A stretch of DNA of 64,000 bases, taken from Prevotellaceae bacterium MN60. Its GTDB lineage: Bacteria > Bacteroidota > Bacteroidia > Bacteroidales > Bacteroidaceae. The stretch spans positions 124,001 to 188,000 of the forward strand of contig FZQZ01000003.1 of NCBI GenBank assembly GCA_900199555.1. Direction: 5' to 3'. This document shows, piece after piece, positions 1-9,268 of the stretch. Both the position numbers and the translations under genes were made by a program. The notes beneath the pieces are model-generated. The model saw only the letters and a program-made list of their open reading frames with translations. It had not been told where the DNA came from and made no database searches. The stretch's first letter is position 1, and every line of letters begins with the position of its first letter.

Positions 1-1338
1 GGCAGTCGTGCAGCAAGCAGTCATACGGGGGCCATTGCCTCTAGCGATGCCGCTGTAGAGGCATTGTTCCGTAAGGCAGGTATCGTGCGTTGTTTCTCTC
101 GCGAGGAACTAACCACTGCTGGTTGTATCTTTATGGTCAGCTCATCCTCACCACTCACCACCCATCATTCACCACTCAACTTCGCCATCGTCACCCACGC
201 TGGTGGTCCTGGCGTCATGCTGACGGATGCGCTGTCAAAGGGTGGACTAAACGTGCCTAAGATAGAGGGCGCTCAGGCTGATGCACTGAAAGAGCAGCTC
301 TTCCCGGGTTCTGCAGTAGCCAACCCCATTGATATCTTGGCAACGGGTACACCTGAGCAGTTGGGTATCGCTATTGACTATTGCGAGAAGAAGTTCAAGG
401 ATATTGATGCCATCGCCGTCATCTACGGAACACCTGGCCTCACCACGCTCTACGAGGCCTATGAGGTATTACACAAGAAGATTCTGGAGTGCAAGAAACC
501 TATCTTCCCCATCCTTCCCAGCTTGCATACCGCAGGACCTGAGGTGGCAGAGTTCTTGGCTAAGGGGCACGTCAACTTCTCCGACGAGGTAACACTAGCC
601 ACAGCTTTGTCGCAGATTATGAGTACACCTTCGCCAGCCCCCTCAGAATTAGAGCTTTATGGCGTTGACGTACCTAAGATTCGTGAGATTATCGGCAACC
701 TGCCTGCCAACACCAATGGTTACGTCAGTCCCGATATCGTGCGCCAACTATTCCAGTGTGCCGGCATACCGATGGTTGCAGAAAAGGTAAGTACCGATTG
801 CAACGAGCTGGTCGACTTCGCCATCAAAGAGGGATTCCCCGTTGTGGCTAAGGTCGTAGGACCCGTTCACAAAAGTGATGTAGGCGGTGTCACACTGAAC
901 ATCCGCACCCCCGAACATCTGAAGTTGGAGTTTGAACGCATGATGCAGATTCCCGATGCTACAGGAGTGATGGTTCAGCGTATGCTCAAGGGCACAGAAC
1001 TGTTTATCGGAGCCAAGTACGAACAGCGTTTCGGTCATGTGGTGCTCTGCGGACTGGGTGGCATCTTTGTTGAGGTGCTCAAGGATGTACAGTCAGGCTT
1101 AGCTCCTCTATCGTATGGCGAGGCCTACTCTATGATACATTCTCTGCGTGGTTATAAGATTCTGAAAGGCACACGCGGACAACAAGGCATCAACGAAAAG
1201 AAGTATGCCGAGATTATTGTTCGCCTCAGCACCCTCCTCCGTTTTGCCACAGAAATCAAGGAAATGGATATCAATCCTCTCCTTGCCGACGATAAAAACG
1301 TCGTGGCTGTAGATGCTCGCATCAGGATAGAAAAGTAA
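1..1338 (+). CDS. ADP-forming acetate/acyl-CoA ligase, C-terminal part (5' end outside window)
   Basis: Reversibly converts acyl-CoA, ADP and phosphate to acid, CoA and ATP in the cytoplasm, usually to gain ATP at the end of fermentation. The frame is open from base 1, so the ATG at 133 and other internal starts are not the true start. The visible part opens with the SSHTGAIASSDA motif, which carries the conserved phosphoryl-accepting His of the family. Next come an AIVTHAGGPGVMLTDAL segment that begins a succinyl-CoA-ligase-like domain and an ATP-grasp domain with GFPVVAKVVGPVHKSDVGG. The stop is followed by a strong terminator. Oddity: between the two domains lies a short Ser/Thr/His/Pro stretch (residues 47-60 of the visible part) encoded by a CTCACC-type simple repeat. 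Confidence 0.88.
   Translation, partial: GSRAASSHTGAIASSDAAVEALFRKAGIVRCFSREELTTAGCIFMVSSSSPLTTHHSPLNFAIVTHAGGPGVMLTDALSKGGLNVPKIEGAQADALKEQLFPGSAVANPIDILATGTPEQLGIAIDYCEKKFKDIDAIAVIYGTPGLTTLYEAYEVLHKKILECKKPIFPILPSLHTAGPEVAEFLAKGHVNFSDEVTLATALSQIMSTPSPAPSELELYGVDVPKIREIIGNLPANTNGYVSPDIVRQLFQCAGIPMVAEKVSTDCNELVDFAIKEGFPVVAKVVGPVHKSDVGGVTLNIRTPEHLKLEFERMMQIPDATGVMVQRMLKGTELFIGAKYEQRFGHVVLCGLGGIFVEVLKDVQSGLAPLSYGEAYSMIHSLRGYKILKGTRGQQGINEKKYAEIIVRLSTLLRFATEIKEMDINPLLADDKNVVAVDARIRIEK
139..180 (+). repeat. CTCACCACTCA-type simple repeat inside acyl-CoA ligase
   Basis: The DNA reads as variants of CACCACTCACC / CATTCACCACTCA and is translated as SPLTTHHSPL. It occupies a domain-boundary linker, just before the conserved AIVTHAGGPG segment. 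The same simple repeat occurs outside genes near 12757-12779 and 18343-18369, so this is a dispersed repeat and not a family-conserved segment. Confidence 0.6.
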
Positions 1339-1347
1339 ATATCGCAG

Positions 1348-1389
1348 CCGACAGAATGTCATGCTTTTACGACATTCTGTCGGTTTTTT
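1348..1389 (+). terminator. Rho-independent terminator after acyl-CoA ligase
   Basis: A perfect 13-bp stem (CCGACAGAATGTC with GACATTCTGTCGG), a 10-nt loop and six T residues follow the stop codon at 1338 by 9 nt. Confidence 0.9.
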
Positions 1390-1452
1390 ATGTTTCGGCA
1401 CATAGTTTGTTCGCTGATTGGCAAATAACAAAAAAAATTAGGAGGACAAACT

Positions 1453-4011
1453 ATGACATTAGACAAGTTTACCATTAAAGCGCAGGAGGCGGTACAAGAG
1501 GCCGTCAACACTGCACAGCGCGGTGGTCAGCAGACCATCGAGCCTATACATCTGCTGTCAGGCATCATGAGCAAGGCGAAGGATGTCACCACCTTTATCT
1601 TCCAGAAGTTGGGGGTAAATGCGCAACAGATAGACCTACTCGTAGAGCAGGACATCAAGCACCTGCCTCGCGTACAGGGTGGAGAGCCCTACCTCTCAAG
1701 CGATACCAACAAGGTATTGCTCAAGGCGCAGGACTATGCCACTCAACTCGGCGATGAGTTCGTTTCATGTGAGCCTATCTTATGGGCACTCTTAACCATC
1801 AACTCTACCGCCTCGCGCATCCTGAAAGATGCAGGTATCACGGAGAAGGAATTGCGTGCTGCCATCCAGTCGTTGCGCCAAGGTCAGAAGGTACAATCGC
1901 AGTCAGCAGATGACAACTATCAGTCATTGGAGAAATATGCGAAGAATCTGGTAGAGATGGCGCGTCAGGGCAAACTCGACCCAGTCATCGGTCGTGACGA
2001 CGAGATTCGCCGTGTGCTGCAAATCCTGTCGCGCCGCACCAAGAACAACCCCATTCTGATTGGTGAACCTGGTACGGGTAAGACTGCCATCGTTGAGGGA
2101 CTGGCAGGACGTATCGTGCGTGGTGACGTACCTGAGAATCTGAAGGATAAGCAACTCTACTCACTTGACATGGGTGCACTGGTAGCAGGTGCCAAGTATA
2201 AGGGCGAGTTCGAGGAGCGTCTGAAGAGCGTTATCAATGAGGTAACAAAGGCTGATGGTCGCATCATCTTGTTTATTGACGAGATTCACACGCTGGTTGG
2301 TGCTGGTGGTGGCGAAGGTGCGATGGATGCCGCCAACATCCTGAAACCAGCCCTTGCCCGTGGTGAACTGCGTGCCATCGGTGCAACAACGCTCAACGAA
2401 TACCAGAAATACTTTGAGAAAGACAAGGCCTTGGAGCGTCGTTTCCAGACGGTCATGGTAGATGAACCCGACGAGTTGTCGGCTATATCCATCCTGCGTG
2501 GTTTGAAGGAGCGTTACGAGAATCATCACAAAGTACGTATACAAGACGATGCCTGCATCGCTGCCGTCCAACTCTCTGAGCGCTATATCTCTGAGCGCTT
2601 CCTGCCCGACAAGGCCATTGACCTGATGGACGAAGCTGCGGCTAAGTTACGTATGGAGCGCGACAGTGTACCTGAGGAACTGGACGAGATTACCCGTCGA
2701 CTGGCACAGCTTGAGATTGAGCGCGAGAGTATCAAGCGCGAAACCTCTGTTGGAAGCGGTTCACCCGCTTCTGATAAGCTCACTCAGCTCGACCGCGACA
2801 TTGCCGAACTCAAGGAGCAGGAAACGCAGTTCCGTGCTAAGTGGGAAGGCGAGCGCCAACTGGTGAATAAGATTCAACAAGACAAGCAAGAGATAGAGAA
2901 CCTGAAGTATGAGGCCGAACGTGCTGAGCGCGAAGGCGACTACGGCAAGGTGGCTGAGATACGCTATTCTAAGCTGAAGGCCCTTGAAGACGACATCAAG
3001 CACATCCAGGCTCAGTTGGATGCAGCAGCTAGTGTTCCCGCTGCTTCTACAGCGGGTATTGCCGGCTCCCGCCTCGTCCGCGAGGAAGTCACTGCCGACG
3101 ATATCGCCGAGGTAGTATCTCGTTGGACAGGCATCCCCGTAACCCGTATGCTACAGAGCGAGCGCGAGAAGTTGCTCCACTTGGAAGAAGAGCTCCACAA
3201 GCGTGTCATCGGACAGGAAGAGGCTATTAGTGCTGTCTCGGATGCCGTGCGTCGCAGCCGTGCAGGTTTGCAAGATCCTAAGCGCCCTATCGCCTCGTTT
3301 ATCTTCCTCGGCACTACGGGTGTCGGTAAGACCGAACTGGCTAAGGCACTCGCCGAATACCTTTTCAACGACGAGACGATGATGACGCGTATCGATATGT
3401 CCGAATATCAGGAGAAGCATACCGTGAGCCGACTGGTTGGTGCCCCTCCGGGATATGTAGGCTATGATGAGGGTGGCCAGTTGACAGAGGCCGTACGCCG
3501 CAAACCCTATAGTGTCATCCTCTTCGATGAGATAGAGAAGGCACATCCCGATGTATTCAACATCCTGTTGCAGGTGTTGGACGACGGACGACTGACCGAC
3601 AACAAGGGCCGTACTGCCAACTTCAAGAACACCATCATCATCATGACCAGCAATGCCACACGCGAACAGTTGCGCATGACGATGCGTCCAGAGTTCTTGA
3701 ATCGTATCGACGAGACCATCACCTTCCAGCAGCTCACCCAACAGCAGATTGCCGAGGTGGTACGCCTGCAGATGAAGAAGGTAACCGACATGCTGGAGCC
3801 ACAGGGTATCCACCTTGAGATTACCGATGCAGCCATCAACTATCTGGCGCAAGAAGGTTATGACCCTGAGTATGGTGCCCGCCCTGTCAAGCGAGCCATC
3901 CAGCATCTGGTGCTCAACGACCTGTCGCGCCGCATCTTAGCTGATGAGGTCAATCGCGACAAGCCTATCATCATCGATGAGTTTGGCGAGGGACTCGTCT
4001 TCCGCAACTAA
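1453..4011 (+). CDS. clpB: ATP-dependent disaggregase ClpB
   Basis: Hexameric AAA+ chaperone that, with DnaK, extracts polypeptides from aggregates after heat stress. The 852 residues match the usual ~857. The N-terminal Clp repeat domain ([17 protein letters not shown]) is followed by Walker A GEPGTGKT at 204-211 with Walker [14 protein letters not shown] long charged coiled-coil middle domain spans about 400-530, and the second Walker A GTTGVGKT is at 620-627 with [13 protein letters not shown]. The start is fixed by a good AGGAGG site at 1440-1445. It is monocistronic, bounded by terminators on both sides. I saw no CIRCE element upstream. Confidence 0.97.
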   Translation: MTLDKFTIKAQEAVQEAVNTAQRGGQQTIEPIHLLSGIMSKAKDVTTFIFQKLGVNAQQIDLLVEQDIKHLPRVQGGEPYLSSDTNKVLLKAQDYATQLGDEFVSCEPILWALLTINSTASRILKDAGITEKELRAAIQSLRQGQKVQSQSADDNYQSLEKYAKNLVEMARQGKLDPVIGRDDEIRRVLQILSRRTKNNPILIGEPGTGKTAIVEGLAGRIVRGDVPENLKDKQLYSLDMGALVAGAKYKGEFEERLKSVINEVTKADGRIILFIDEIHTLVGAGGGEGAMDAANILKPALARGELRAIGATTLNEYQKYFEKDKALERRFQTVMVDEPDELSAISILRGLKERYENHHKVRIQDDACIAAVQLSERYISERFLPDKAIDLMDEAAAKLRMERDSVPEELDEITRRLAQLEIERESIKRETSVGSGSPASDKLTQLDRDIAELKEQETQFRAKWEGERQLVNKIQQDKQEIENLKYEAERAEREGDYGKVAEIRYSKLKALEDDIKHIQAQLDAAASVPAASTAGIAGSRLVREEVTADDIAEVVSRWTGIPVTRMLQSEREKLLHLEEELHKRVIGQEEAISAVSDAVRRSRAGLQDPKRPIASFIFLGTTGVGKTELAKALAEYLFNDETMMTRIDMSEYQEKHTVSRLVGAPPGYVGYDEGGQLTEAVRRKPYSVILFDEIEKAHPDVFNILLQVLDDGRLTDNKGRTANFKNTIIIMTSNATREQLRMTMRPEFLNRIDETITFQQLTQQQIAEVVRLQMKKVTDMLEPQGIHLEITDAAINYLAQEGYDPEYGARPVKRAIQHLVLNDLSRRILADEVNRDKPIIIDEFGEGLVFRN

Positions 4012-4039
4012 ACAAGCTGTTATTAGATACATAGCAGTC

Positions 4040-4077
4040 AGAAAAGCAAAGAAAAGTGATTTTTTCTTTGCTTTTCT
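4040..4077. terminator. A+T-rich hairpin after clpB, likely bidirectional terminator
   Basis: A 16-bp inverted repeat (AGAAAAGCAAAGAAAA with TTTTCTTTGCTTTTCT) begins 28 nt after the clpB stop. Its right arm contains the TTTG used as the -33 element of the tRNA promoter, so terminator and promoter overlap. Confidence 0.7.
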
Positions 4078-4097
4078 CTCATTTTTTCGTACCTTTG
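4067..4097 (+). promoter_or_regulatory. Promoter of tRNA-Ser
   Basis: TTTG at 4067-4070, 19 nt spacing, and a TACCTTTG -7 box at 4090-4097. This fits the Bacteroidota primary sigma consensus. Confidence 0.8.
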
Positions 4098-4135
4098 CAC
4101 CCGCTGAATTCGTTTTAGCTGATGTTCAGCATTTT

Positions 4136-4223
4136 GGAGAGGTGCTCGAGTGGTTGAAGAGGCACGCCTGGAAAGCGTGTAACCGGCAAAACCGGTTCGC
4201 AGGTTCGAATCCTGTTCTCTCCG
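4136..4223 (+). tRNA. tRNA-Ser (anticodon GGA)
   Basis: An 88-nt class II tRNA. The 7-bp acceptor stem is GGAGAGG with TCTCTCC. The anticodon stem-loop CACGCCTGGAAAGCGTG places GGA in the loop, reading UCC and UCU. There is a long variable arm (AACCGGCAAAACCGGTT) and a T-arm GCAGG-TTCGAAT-CCTGT. The discriminator is G, as expected for serine. CCA is not encoded, and a terminator follows. Confidence 0.95.
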
Positions 4224-4238
4224 CAGAATAGGATTCAA

Positions 4239-4270
4239 AGCTCCGAGGCAAAATCCTCGGGGCTTTGTTG
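4239..4270 (+). terminator. Terminator after tRNA-Ser
   Basis: The hairpin AGCTCCGAGG-CAAAAT-CCTCGGGGCT is followed by a T-rich tract, 15 nt after the tRNA. Confidence 0.75.
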
Positions 4271-4308
4271 TTCTCTCCGCTAGAGAGGGATTATTGCCCT
4301 GTTTTTGT

Positions 4309-4337
4309 GCCCTGAGTTTTAACTCAGGGCGATTTTT
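4309..4337. terminator. Second hairpin terminator before the C10 peptidase gene
   Basis: GCCCTGAG-TTTTAA-CTCAGGGC with a following T-run. It isolates the peptidase promoter from upstream transcription. Confidence 0.75.
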
Positions 4338-4347
4338 TGTCTTTTTG

Positions 4348-4379
4348 TTTGGTTTTTATTTCACTTTTTCGTATATTTG
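4348..4379 (+). promoter_or_regulatory. Promoter of C10 peptidase gene
   Basis: TTTG at 4348-4351, 20 nt spacing, and TATATTTG at 4372-4379. The start would lie near 4384, giving a leader of about 25 nt to the ATG at 4409. Confidence 0.8.
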
Positions 4380-4408
4380 CACGCATAAATATTAGACTAA
4401 AACCAAAA

Positions 4409-7400
4409 ATGACAAATATGAGACGATTTTTACTACTAGCTGCAAGTGTGCTACTTAGTCTCTCTATGCTGGCAGGACCAGTAACGCGAGAGCAAGCACA
4501 AGAGATTGCATCCCAGTTTTTCATGAAGAAGAGTGGCACTCACAGAGCTGCTGCCAATATCTCCGTACAGTCTCATACTGTATTAGGACAACTCAGCACC
4601 AAAGGCGACCCTCTGATGTATGCCGTATCGCTGGGTAATGAGCAGGGCTTCGTCATTGTAAGTGGCGACGACCGCATGCGCCCAGTATTAGCATATAGCG
4701 ACAAGGGCGACTTCAACGAGTCACAGATGCCCGACAATATGCGTGCATGGCTGCAAGAGTATGCCCGCGAGATGCGCTGGCTCGATGCCCACAACTATCA
4801 GCCCGCACAGACCACCCACCGAGCAGGCGAAATCAAGACAGCCATTGCTCCTTTGATGGTCACCACATGGGATCAGGGCACCCCTTATAACGATTTATGT
4901 CCTCTTGACGGAGGTAAGCGTTCCGTTACGGGTTGTGTGGCTACAGCGATGGCACAGGTAGTGTATTACAACGCTATCAAGTCGGGTATGCCTGAAACAT
5001 TGGTATGCGACATCCCAGCCTATACTACCTACTCTAAAAATATCTCCGTCCCTGCCATATCAACAACCGACTACCCCATGAACTGGAGCCTGATGTGTCC
5101 TAGCTATACGGATTCTGAGAGTGATGAAGCCAAGGAAGCCGTAGCCCGCCTGATGCGTGCCTGCGGACAGGGCGTAGAGATGGACTATACGAATGGCGAA
5201 TCTGGAGCTATGAGTTCTGATATTGCTCCTGCTCTGAAGAACTACTTTGGTTTTGATGCCACCGCGCACTGTGTTGATCGTGACAGCTATAGTTTGAAAG
5301 CATGGACAGACCTGATATACAACGAGCTCAAGAACGGACGCGTTGTATGCTATGTCGGTCAGTCTGCAGGTGGTGGTCATGCCTTTGTAGCCGATGGATA
5401 TGATGGCGACGAGCTCTTCCATATCAACTGGGGATGGGGCGCTTCTTGCGATGGATTCTTCGCACTATCCGTCTTAAACCCTGGCGACAATAGCGGTATC
5501 GGCGCCAGCAGTACCAACGATGGTTACAGCTTTGGACAACAAGCCATCATTGGTATACAATATGGCTCTGGTGAAACAGACGACACGCCAGTTACATTGT
5601 CAGTAGACAAGTTGTGGGTTGAAGGCAACAATGTTCATGCTGCGATGTACAACTACACGGGTAGCACACAATCATTCCATTTAGGTTTTGGATATATTGA
5701 AAACTCTACCATACAGCCCATCCAATATAGGGAAACTGGAGAACTGCCAACATATTCTGGTTATACAGATGTATCTGTGACGATAGCAACCAATATCAAC
5801 AATGCCAACAAGACGCTGAAGATTGTTCCCATCAGCAAGCTGACATCTGTAGATACTTGGTCTACGTATGCAGATCCCGACCAGATGTACGTCGAGGCTG
5901 TCTTCGATGCAAATGGCGTTCCTACCCTCACAGCTCATCCCGTTATCAGTCTGGAGGCGACAAGCATTGCCTTTACGGGTAACAAATACAAAGACAGCAA
6001 ACAGCCCGTAGAGGTCACCATCAAGAACAATGGCGACGAGTTCTATGGCACCTTGTATTTCTTTGCCAGCACCAATGCGAGCAACAAGGGACAAGCTAAG
6101 AGCTATGGTGGCATCACCATCGTCAAGGGCGGTACAAGTACGATGAGTTTCAACTTCATGCCCAACCAAGCCACTACCTATTACGTATGGGTTGCTACCG
6201 ACGAGAATGGCAACAATGTGATTGGCCAATCCACCGTCAGCATCACCGTAGATGCTCATCCAGCAGCCGGTCCTATTATTATCACAGAAATTAGTGTTAC
6301 TGATGCAGACAATACCTCTTGGACAACAAACAGTGAAGGTAAGATATCGGTTGACGTGTATTCTCAGAGCTTAGTAATTGCCCCGAAAGTTACAAACATC
6401 TCTTCTTCCTATCAAAATAACGTTACCTTCACATTCAAGTTCTATCAATATTACAACAACACTTGGAACAATATTTGGAATCCTTCAACGACATTGTATC
6501 TAGACGCTGGTGAGTCAACATATTTTGAAGCACTCCAACTCCCAGACATTGGCTATGGTCAGTACAAGTTGGAGGTTGCTTGTAATGGTGTGGTGTCTGA
6601 CGACCGCTACTATTTCAATCTCGTACAAGGCTATACAACTACCGACGAAACCGGTAACACGACCAAGACCAAGCTGACGGGCAATACCATCACTGTCGCA
6701 GACAATACGGCTGCTGTTGACTTGTCGGCTTTGAATCTGTCTGGAAAGACGGTTACGCCTAACAGCAATCCTAATACGCTGTATATCCTGAGCAGTTCGC
6801 AGACCACACCGAGCTCTCTCAGCGGTAAGAACGTGGTGAAGAATGGTGTAGCTGAGCAGATTACGCTGACGGATGGCGAACCCTTCTATTCACCTATCGA
6901 CTTCACTGCCAACGAGATTACCTATACCCGTACATTCACCAAGTTCTACACGGGTGGTAAGAACTGGAGCACCATCGTACTTCCCTTTGCTGCCGACGAA
7001 GTACGCAACGATCTGAAGGTATTGCCTTGGGATGAAACCAACCGCGAGTTCTGGCTGATGGAGTTCAGTAGTGAGAACGGTTCTACTGTCAACTTCACCA
7101 CTCCTACTACACTGGAAGCCAACAAGCCTTATATCATTGCGCTGCCTGGTGCCGACTACGGTGCATACTCACTGGTAGGTCATGCTACTCTTACCTTCAA
7201 GGCTACCAACAGCCATATCACGGGTAATGCCAAGGCAGCCATCACTGGTAGTTCGTATAAGTTCGTGGGTGTTACCACCAATCCTGGTGCACAGAGCAAT
7301 ATCTATGCGCTCAACGAGGATGGCGACGGCAACAGCTTTAAGAAGGGTACTGCCACCGTACAGCCCTTCCGTGCTTACTTTGCTCCCACCTCCACCGCAC

Positions 7401-7579
7401 CGGCTACCCAGAGTCTGAACATCCATATCGGAGAGGAGACGACAGCGCTGACGCTAGTGAATAGTGAAGAGAGAAAAGTGAATAGTGATGCATGGTACAC
7501 CCTCGACGGCAGAAAGTTGCAGGGAGAACCTGCAACTACAGGAATCTATATTTATAACGGAAAGAAATACATAAAATAG
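4409..7579 (+). CDS. Secreted C10 (streptopain-like) cysteine peptidase with C-terminal sorting tail
   Basis: Extracellular papain-fold protease of 1056 residues. The ATG at 4409 is chosen because it lies downstream of the promoter and opens a signal peptide (RRFLLLAASVLLSLSMLAG). A Spi-type prodomain follows (TREQAQEIASQFF to about residue 125). The catalytic Cys176 lies in TGCVATAMAQVVYY and His324 in GGGHAFVADGYDG, followed by the ELFHINWGWGASCDGFF block. After about residue 380 come several Ig-like or CARDB-like beta modules, a GGKNWSTIVLPF module also seen in the other secreted proteins here, and the WYTLDGRKL...GIYIYNGKK tail resembling a type IX secretion signal. The last linker is repeat-encoded. 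A small ORF follows after 7 nt. Substrate unknown. Confidence 0.9.
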   Translation: MTNMRRFLLLAASVLLSLSMLAGPVTREQAQEIASQFFMKKSGTHRAAANISVQSHTVLGQLSTKGDPLMYAVSLGNEQGFVIVSGDDRMRPVLAYSDKGDFNESQMPDNMRAWLQEYAREMRWLDAHNYQPAQTTHRAGEIKTAIAPLMVTTWDQGTPYNDLCPLDGGKRSVTGCVATAMAQVVYYNAIKSGMPETLVCDIPAYTTYSKNISVPAISTTDYPMNWSLMCPSYTDSESDEAKEAVARLMRACGQGVEMDYTNGESGAMSSDIAPALKNYFGFDATAHCVDRDSYSLKAWTDLIYNELKNGRVVCYVGQSAGGGHAFVADGYDGDELFHINWGWGASCDGFFALSVLNPGDNSGIGASSTNDGYSFGQQAIIGIQYGSGETDDTPVTLSVDKLWVEGNNVHAAMYNYTGSTQSFHLGFGYIENSTIQPIQYRETGELPTYSGYTDVSVTIATNINNANKTLKIVPISKLTSVDTWSTYADPDQMYVEAVFDANGVPTLTAHPVISLEATSIAFTGNKYKDSKQPVEVTIKNNGDEFYGTLYFFASTNASNKGQAKSYGGITIVKGGTSTMSFNFMPNQATTYYVWVATDENGNNVIGQSTVSITVDAHPAAGPIIITEISVTDADNTSWTTNSEGKISVDVYSQSLVIAPKVTNISSSYQNNVTFTFKFYQYYNNTWNNIWNPSTTLYLDAGESTYFEALQLPDIGYGQYKLEVACNGVVSDDRYYFNLVQGYTTTDETGNTTKTKLTGNTITVADNTAAVDLSALNLSGKTVTPNSNPNTLYILSSSQTTPSSLSGKNVVKNGVAEQITLTDGEPFYSPIDFTANEITYTRTFTKFYTGGKNWSTIVLPFAADEVRNDLKVLPWDETNREFWLMEFSSENGSTVNFTTPTTLEANKPYIIALPGADYGAYSLVGHATLTFKATNSHITGNAKAAITGSSYKFVGVTTNPGAQSNIYALNEDGDGNSFKKGTATVQPFRAYFAPTSTAPATQSLNIHIGEETTALTLVNSEERKVNSDAWYTLDGRKLQGEPATTGIYIYNGKKYIK
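7454..7489 (+). repeat. GTGAATAGTGA-type simple repeat in the peptidase C-terminal linker
   Basis: Two GTGAATAGTGA units separated by AGAGAGAAAA are translated as VNSEERKVNS directly before the WYTLDGRKL sorting tail. The linkers of the two other tailed proteins (15411-17954, 18575-20836) are repeat-encoded at the same place. Confidence 0.6.
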
Positions 7580-7586
7580 TAGATTT

Positions 7587-7757
7587 ATGAAAAAGAAATA
7601 TATATTGCCACAGGCAGAGGTAATCATGCTGGAAAGCAAACTATCGTTAATGGCCCTCTCCGACCCCACCCCACCAGTTATTGATGGCTCTCGTGAAGAC
7701 GACGTTTGGGTTCTTTTTGAGTTTAATTCAGATGATTTAAAACAATTTGACGAGTAA
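7587..7757 (+). CDS. Small MKKxY family protein (56 aa) after the C10 peptidase
   Basis: No known function. The ORF starts 7 nt after the peptidase stop and encodes MKKKYILPQAEVIMLESKL followed by an acidic tail (GSREDDVW...SDDLKQFDE). Its N-terminal block matches those of two other tiny ORFs in this window, at 15251-15409 and 18413-18565 (MKKTYISPDMEVV), which also directly follow large tailed secreted proteins. There is no signal peptide or membrane segment. The repeated placement argues for a real gene cotranscribed with its large partner. A role as chaperone, peptide signal or modified-peptide precursor is only conjecture. Confidence 0.7.
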   Translation: MKKKYILPQAEVIMLESKLSLMALSDPTPPVIDGSREDDVWVLFEFNSDDLKQFDE

Positions 7758-7785
7758 GAGATTTCGCTATGTCGAAATAATTTCT

Positions 7786-7793
7786 TACCTTTG
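7786..7793 (+). promoter_or_regulatory. Promoter -7 box for the exbB operon
   Basis: TACCTTTG, 28 nt upstream of the exbB ATG at 7822. A -33 element is not obvious. Confidence 0.65.
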
Positions 7794-7821
7794 CCCGCCG
7801 AAAAATACAATTAATAAAACG

Positions 7822-8646
7822 ATGAGAAAAATAGGAATGGTGCTGATGGTGATGATGCTGATGGTTACAATGCCAGCAGTACAAGCTCAGACCCCTCAGC
7901 CCAAAGACACCACTGAAGTGGTGGGCGACACATTGGCTGCCGACTCAGCCATGGCCATGATTGATGCCGAGCTCAACGCCTCTGACGACGAGTCACAGGC
8001 CGATGGCAGTCTGCACAAGCAGTTGAAGAAGAAGTTCATCGAGGGTTCTGCCGGTTTCATGTCGCTGGTAGCTTTGGCGTTGGTACTGGGTTTGGCATTC
8101 TGCATTGAGCGTATTGTCTACCTCACCCTCTCAGAGGTCAACACCAAAAAGCTTCTGAAGGATGTCGATGCCCGTTTGGAGCAAGACGATGTAGAAGGTG
8201 CCAAAGACCTGTGTCGCAACACACGTGGTCCTGTAGCCTCTATCTGCTATCAGGCACTGCTGCACATCCGCGAAAAGGTAGAGGACATCGACCGCCAGCT
8301 CACCAACTACGGCACCGTACAAATCTCCAACATGGAGAAGGGTTGCTCGTGGATACGCCTCTTCATCGCTGTCGCTCCCTCACTGGGATTCCTCGGCACG
8401 GTGATTGGTATGGTGATGTCTTTCGACCAGATTGAGAGCGCAGGCAATATCAGCCCTACCATCGTGGCAAAGGGTATGAAGGTAGCCCTTATCACTACCA
8501 TCTTCGGTATTGTGGTGGCTATCATCCTGCAGTTCTTCTATAGCTATATCCTCTCAAAGATTGACCGCCTGACCACTCAGATGGAAGAAGGCGCTATCAC
8601 ACTCATGGACGGTATCACAAAATATAAAGCGCGCAACAATGGCTGA
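7822..8646 (+). CDS. exbB: MotA/TolQ/ExbB family proton channel protein
   Basis: Inner-membrane subunit of a Ton/Tol motor that uses the proton gradient to energise outer-membrane transport. It is 274 residues long. The ATG at 7822 lies below the promoter, and an earlier ATG in frame would put coding sequence through the promoter. The N-terminus carries a signal-like segment and a long acidic periplasmic stretch (DTTEVVGDTLAADSAM). These are followed by one membrane segment near 75-100 and the conserved pair (FIAVAPSLGFLGTVIGMVMSF and ALITTIFGIVVAIILQFFYSY). It is first of a four-gene operon; its stop overlaps the next start by 8 nt. Confidence 0.9.
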   Translation: MRKIGMVLMVMMLMVTMPAVQAQTPQPKDTTEVVGDTLAADSAMAMIDAELNASDDESQADGSLHKQLKKKFIEGSAGFMSLVALALVLGLAFCIERIVYLTLSEVNTKKLLKDVDARLEQDDVEGAKDLCRNTRGPVASICYQALLHIREKVEDIDRQLTNYGTVQISNMEKGCSWIRLFIAVAPSLGFLGTVIGMVMSFDQIESAGNISPTIVAKGMKVALITTIFGIVVAIILQFFYSYILSKIDRLTTQMEEGAITLMDGITKYKARNNG

Positions 8647-8767
8647 AGCAGGAAATATCTTTTTAGCAGAGGTGATGCTGTGGCTGATGTATATCGTCAT
8701 GGGTATCGCAATAGTAGCAACAGTATTCTCTACTGTACGCTCGTTTTGGTTGAGCAACAAGAAGTAG
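8639..8767 (+). CDS. 42-residue single-pass membrane protein between exbB and exbD
   Basis: The ATG lies inside the last codons of exbB (8-nt overlap), which suggests translational coupling. The product, MAEAGNIFLAEVMLWLMYIV followed by MGIAIVATVFSTVRSFWLSN and KK, is almost entirely one hydrophobic helix with a positive C-terminus. Its size, hydrophobicity and place between ExbB and ExbD suggest an accessory subunit of the motor. Too short for most gene finders; function inferred from context only. Confidence 0.7.
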   Translation: MAEAGNIFLAEVMLWLMYIVMGIAIVATVFSTVRSFWLSNKK

Positions 8768-8823
8768 TTCTTTGACCTAAAGGAACAGAGCGTTTTAAGA
8801 AAACGATTAGAAAGTTGAGAGTT

Positions 8824-9264
8824 ATGCGATTCCGACGTAAACATAGAGAAGTACCTGGGTTAAATACCACCTCTACTGCCGACATCTCGTTTATGTTGTT
8901 GGTATTCTTCTTGGTGACTTCTTCTATGGATACTGACCACGGATTAGCACGCAAGATGGCGCCAATCGACGAGCAGAAGCTGGAGCAACAAGATGTAAAT
9001 CGCTCCAACGTGTTGCAGATCAGTATCGACGACCACGACATACTCTCATGCGAAGGCAAGACGGTATCACCCGATGAGCTACGCCAACAGGTGGAATCGT
9101 TCTTGGCATCCAGACAGACCGACAACTATGCTATCGCTGTGGAGACAGGACGCCACACCAGCTATAATGCCTACTTCAACATGCAGCATAGCATCGTGGC
9201 TGCCTACCACAAGCTCGGCATCAAGCCGATGAAGATAAAGGAAGGAATCAGGAGAGAGGAGTAA
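8824..9264 (+). CDS. exbD: ExbD/TolR family protein, first copy
   Basis: Periplasm-facing stator partner of ExbB. The 146 residues start at ATG 8824; an in-frame TTG at 8815 is less likely. After a basic cytoplasmic end (MRFRRKHREVPGLNTTSTAD) comes one membrane helix (ISFMLLVFFLVTSSM) preceded by the conserved Asp of the family (TAD), and then a periplasmic domain. It lies 56 nt after the small membrane protein and 4 nt before the second ExbD. Two unlike ExbD copies suggest a mixed or specialised motor. Confidence 0.9.
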   Translation: MRFRRKHREVPGLNTTSTADISFMLLVFFLVTSSMDTDHGLARKMAPIDEQKLEQQDVNRSNVLQISIDDHDILSCEGKTVSPDELRQQVESFLASRQTDNYAIAVETGRHTSYNAYFNMQHSIVAAYHKLGIKPMKIKEGIRREE

Positions 9265-9268
9265 GAAG

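Noticed and set aside
4337..4408. Upstream extension of the C10 peptidase
   Set aside because: It would run through the TATATTTG promoter box and hide the signal peptide; ATG 4409 is better.
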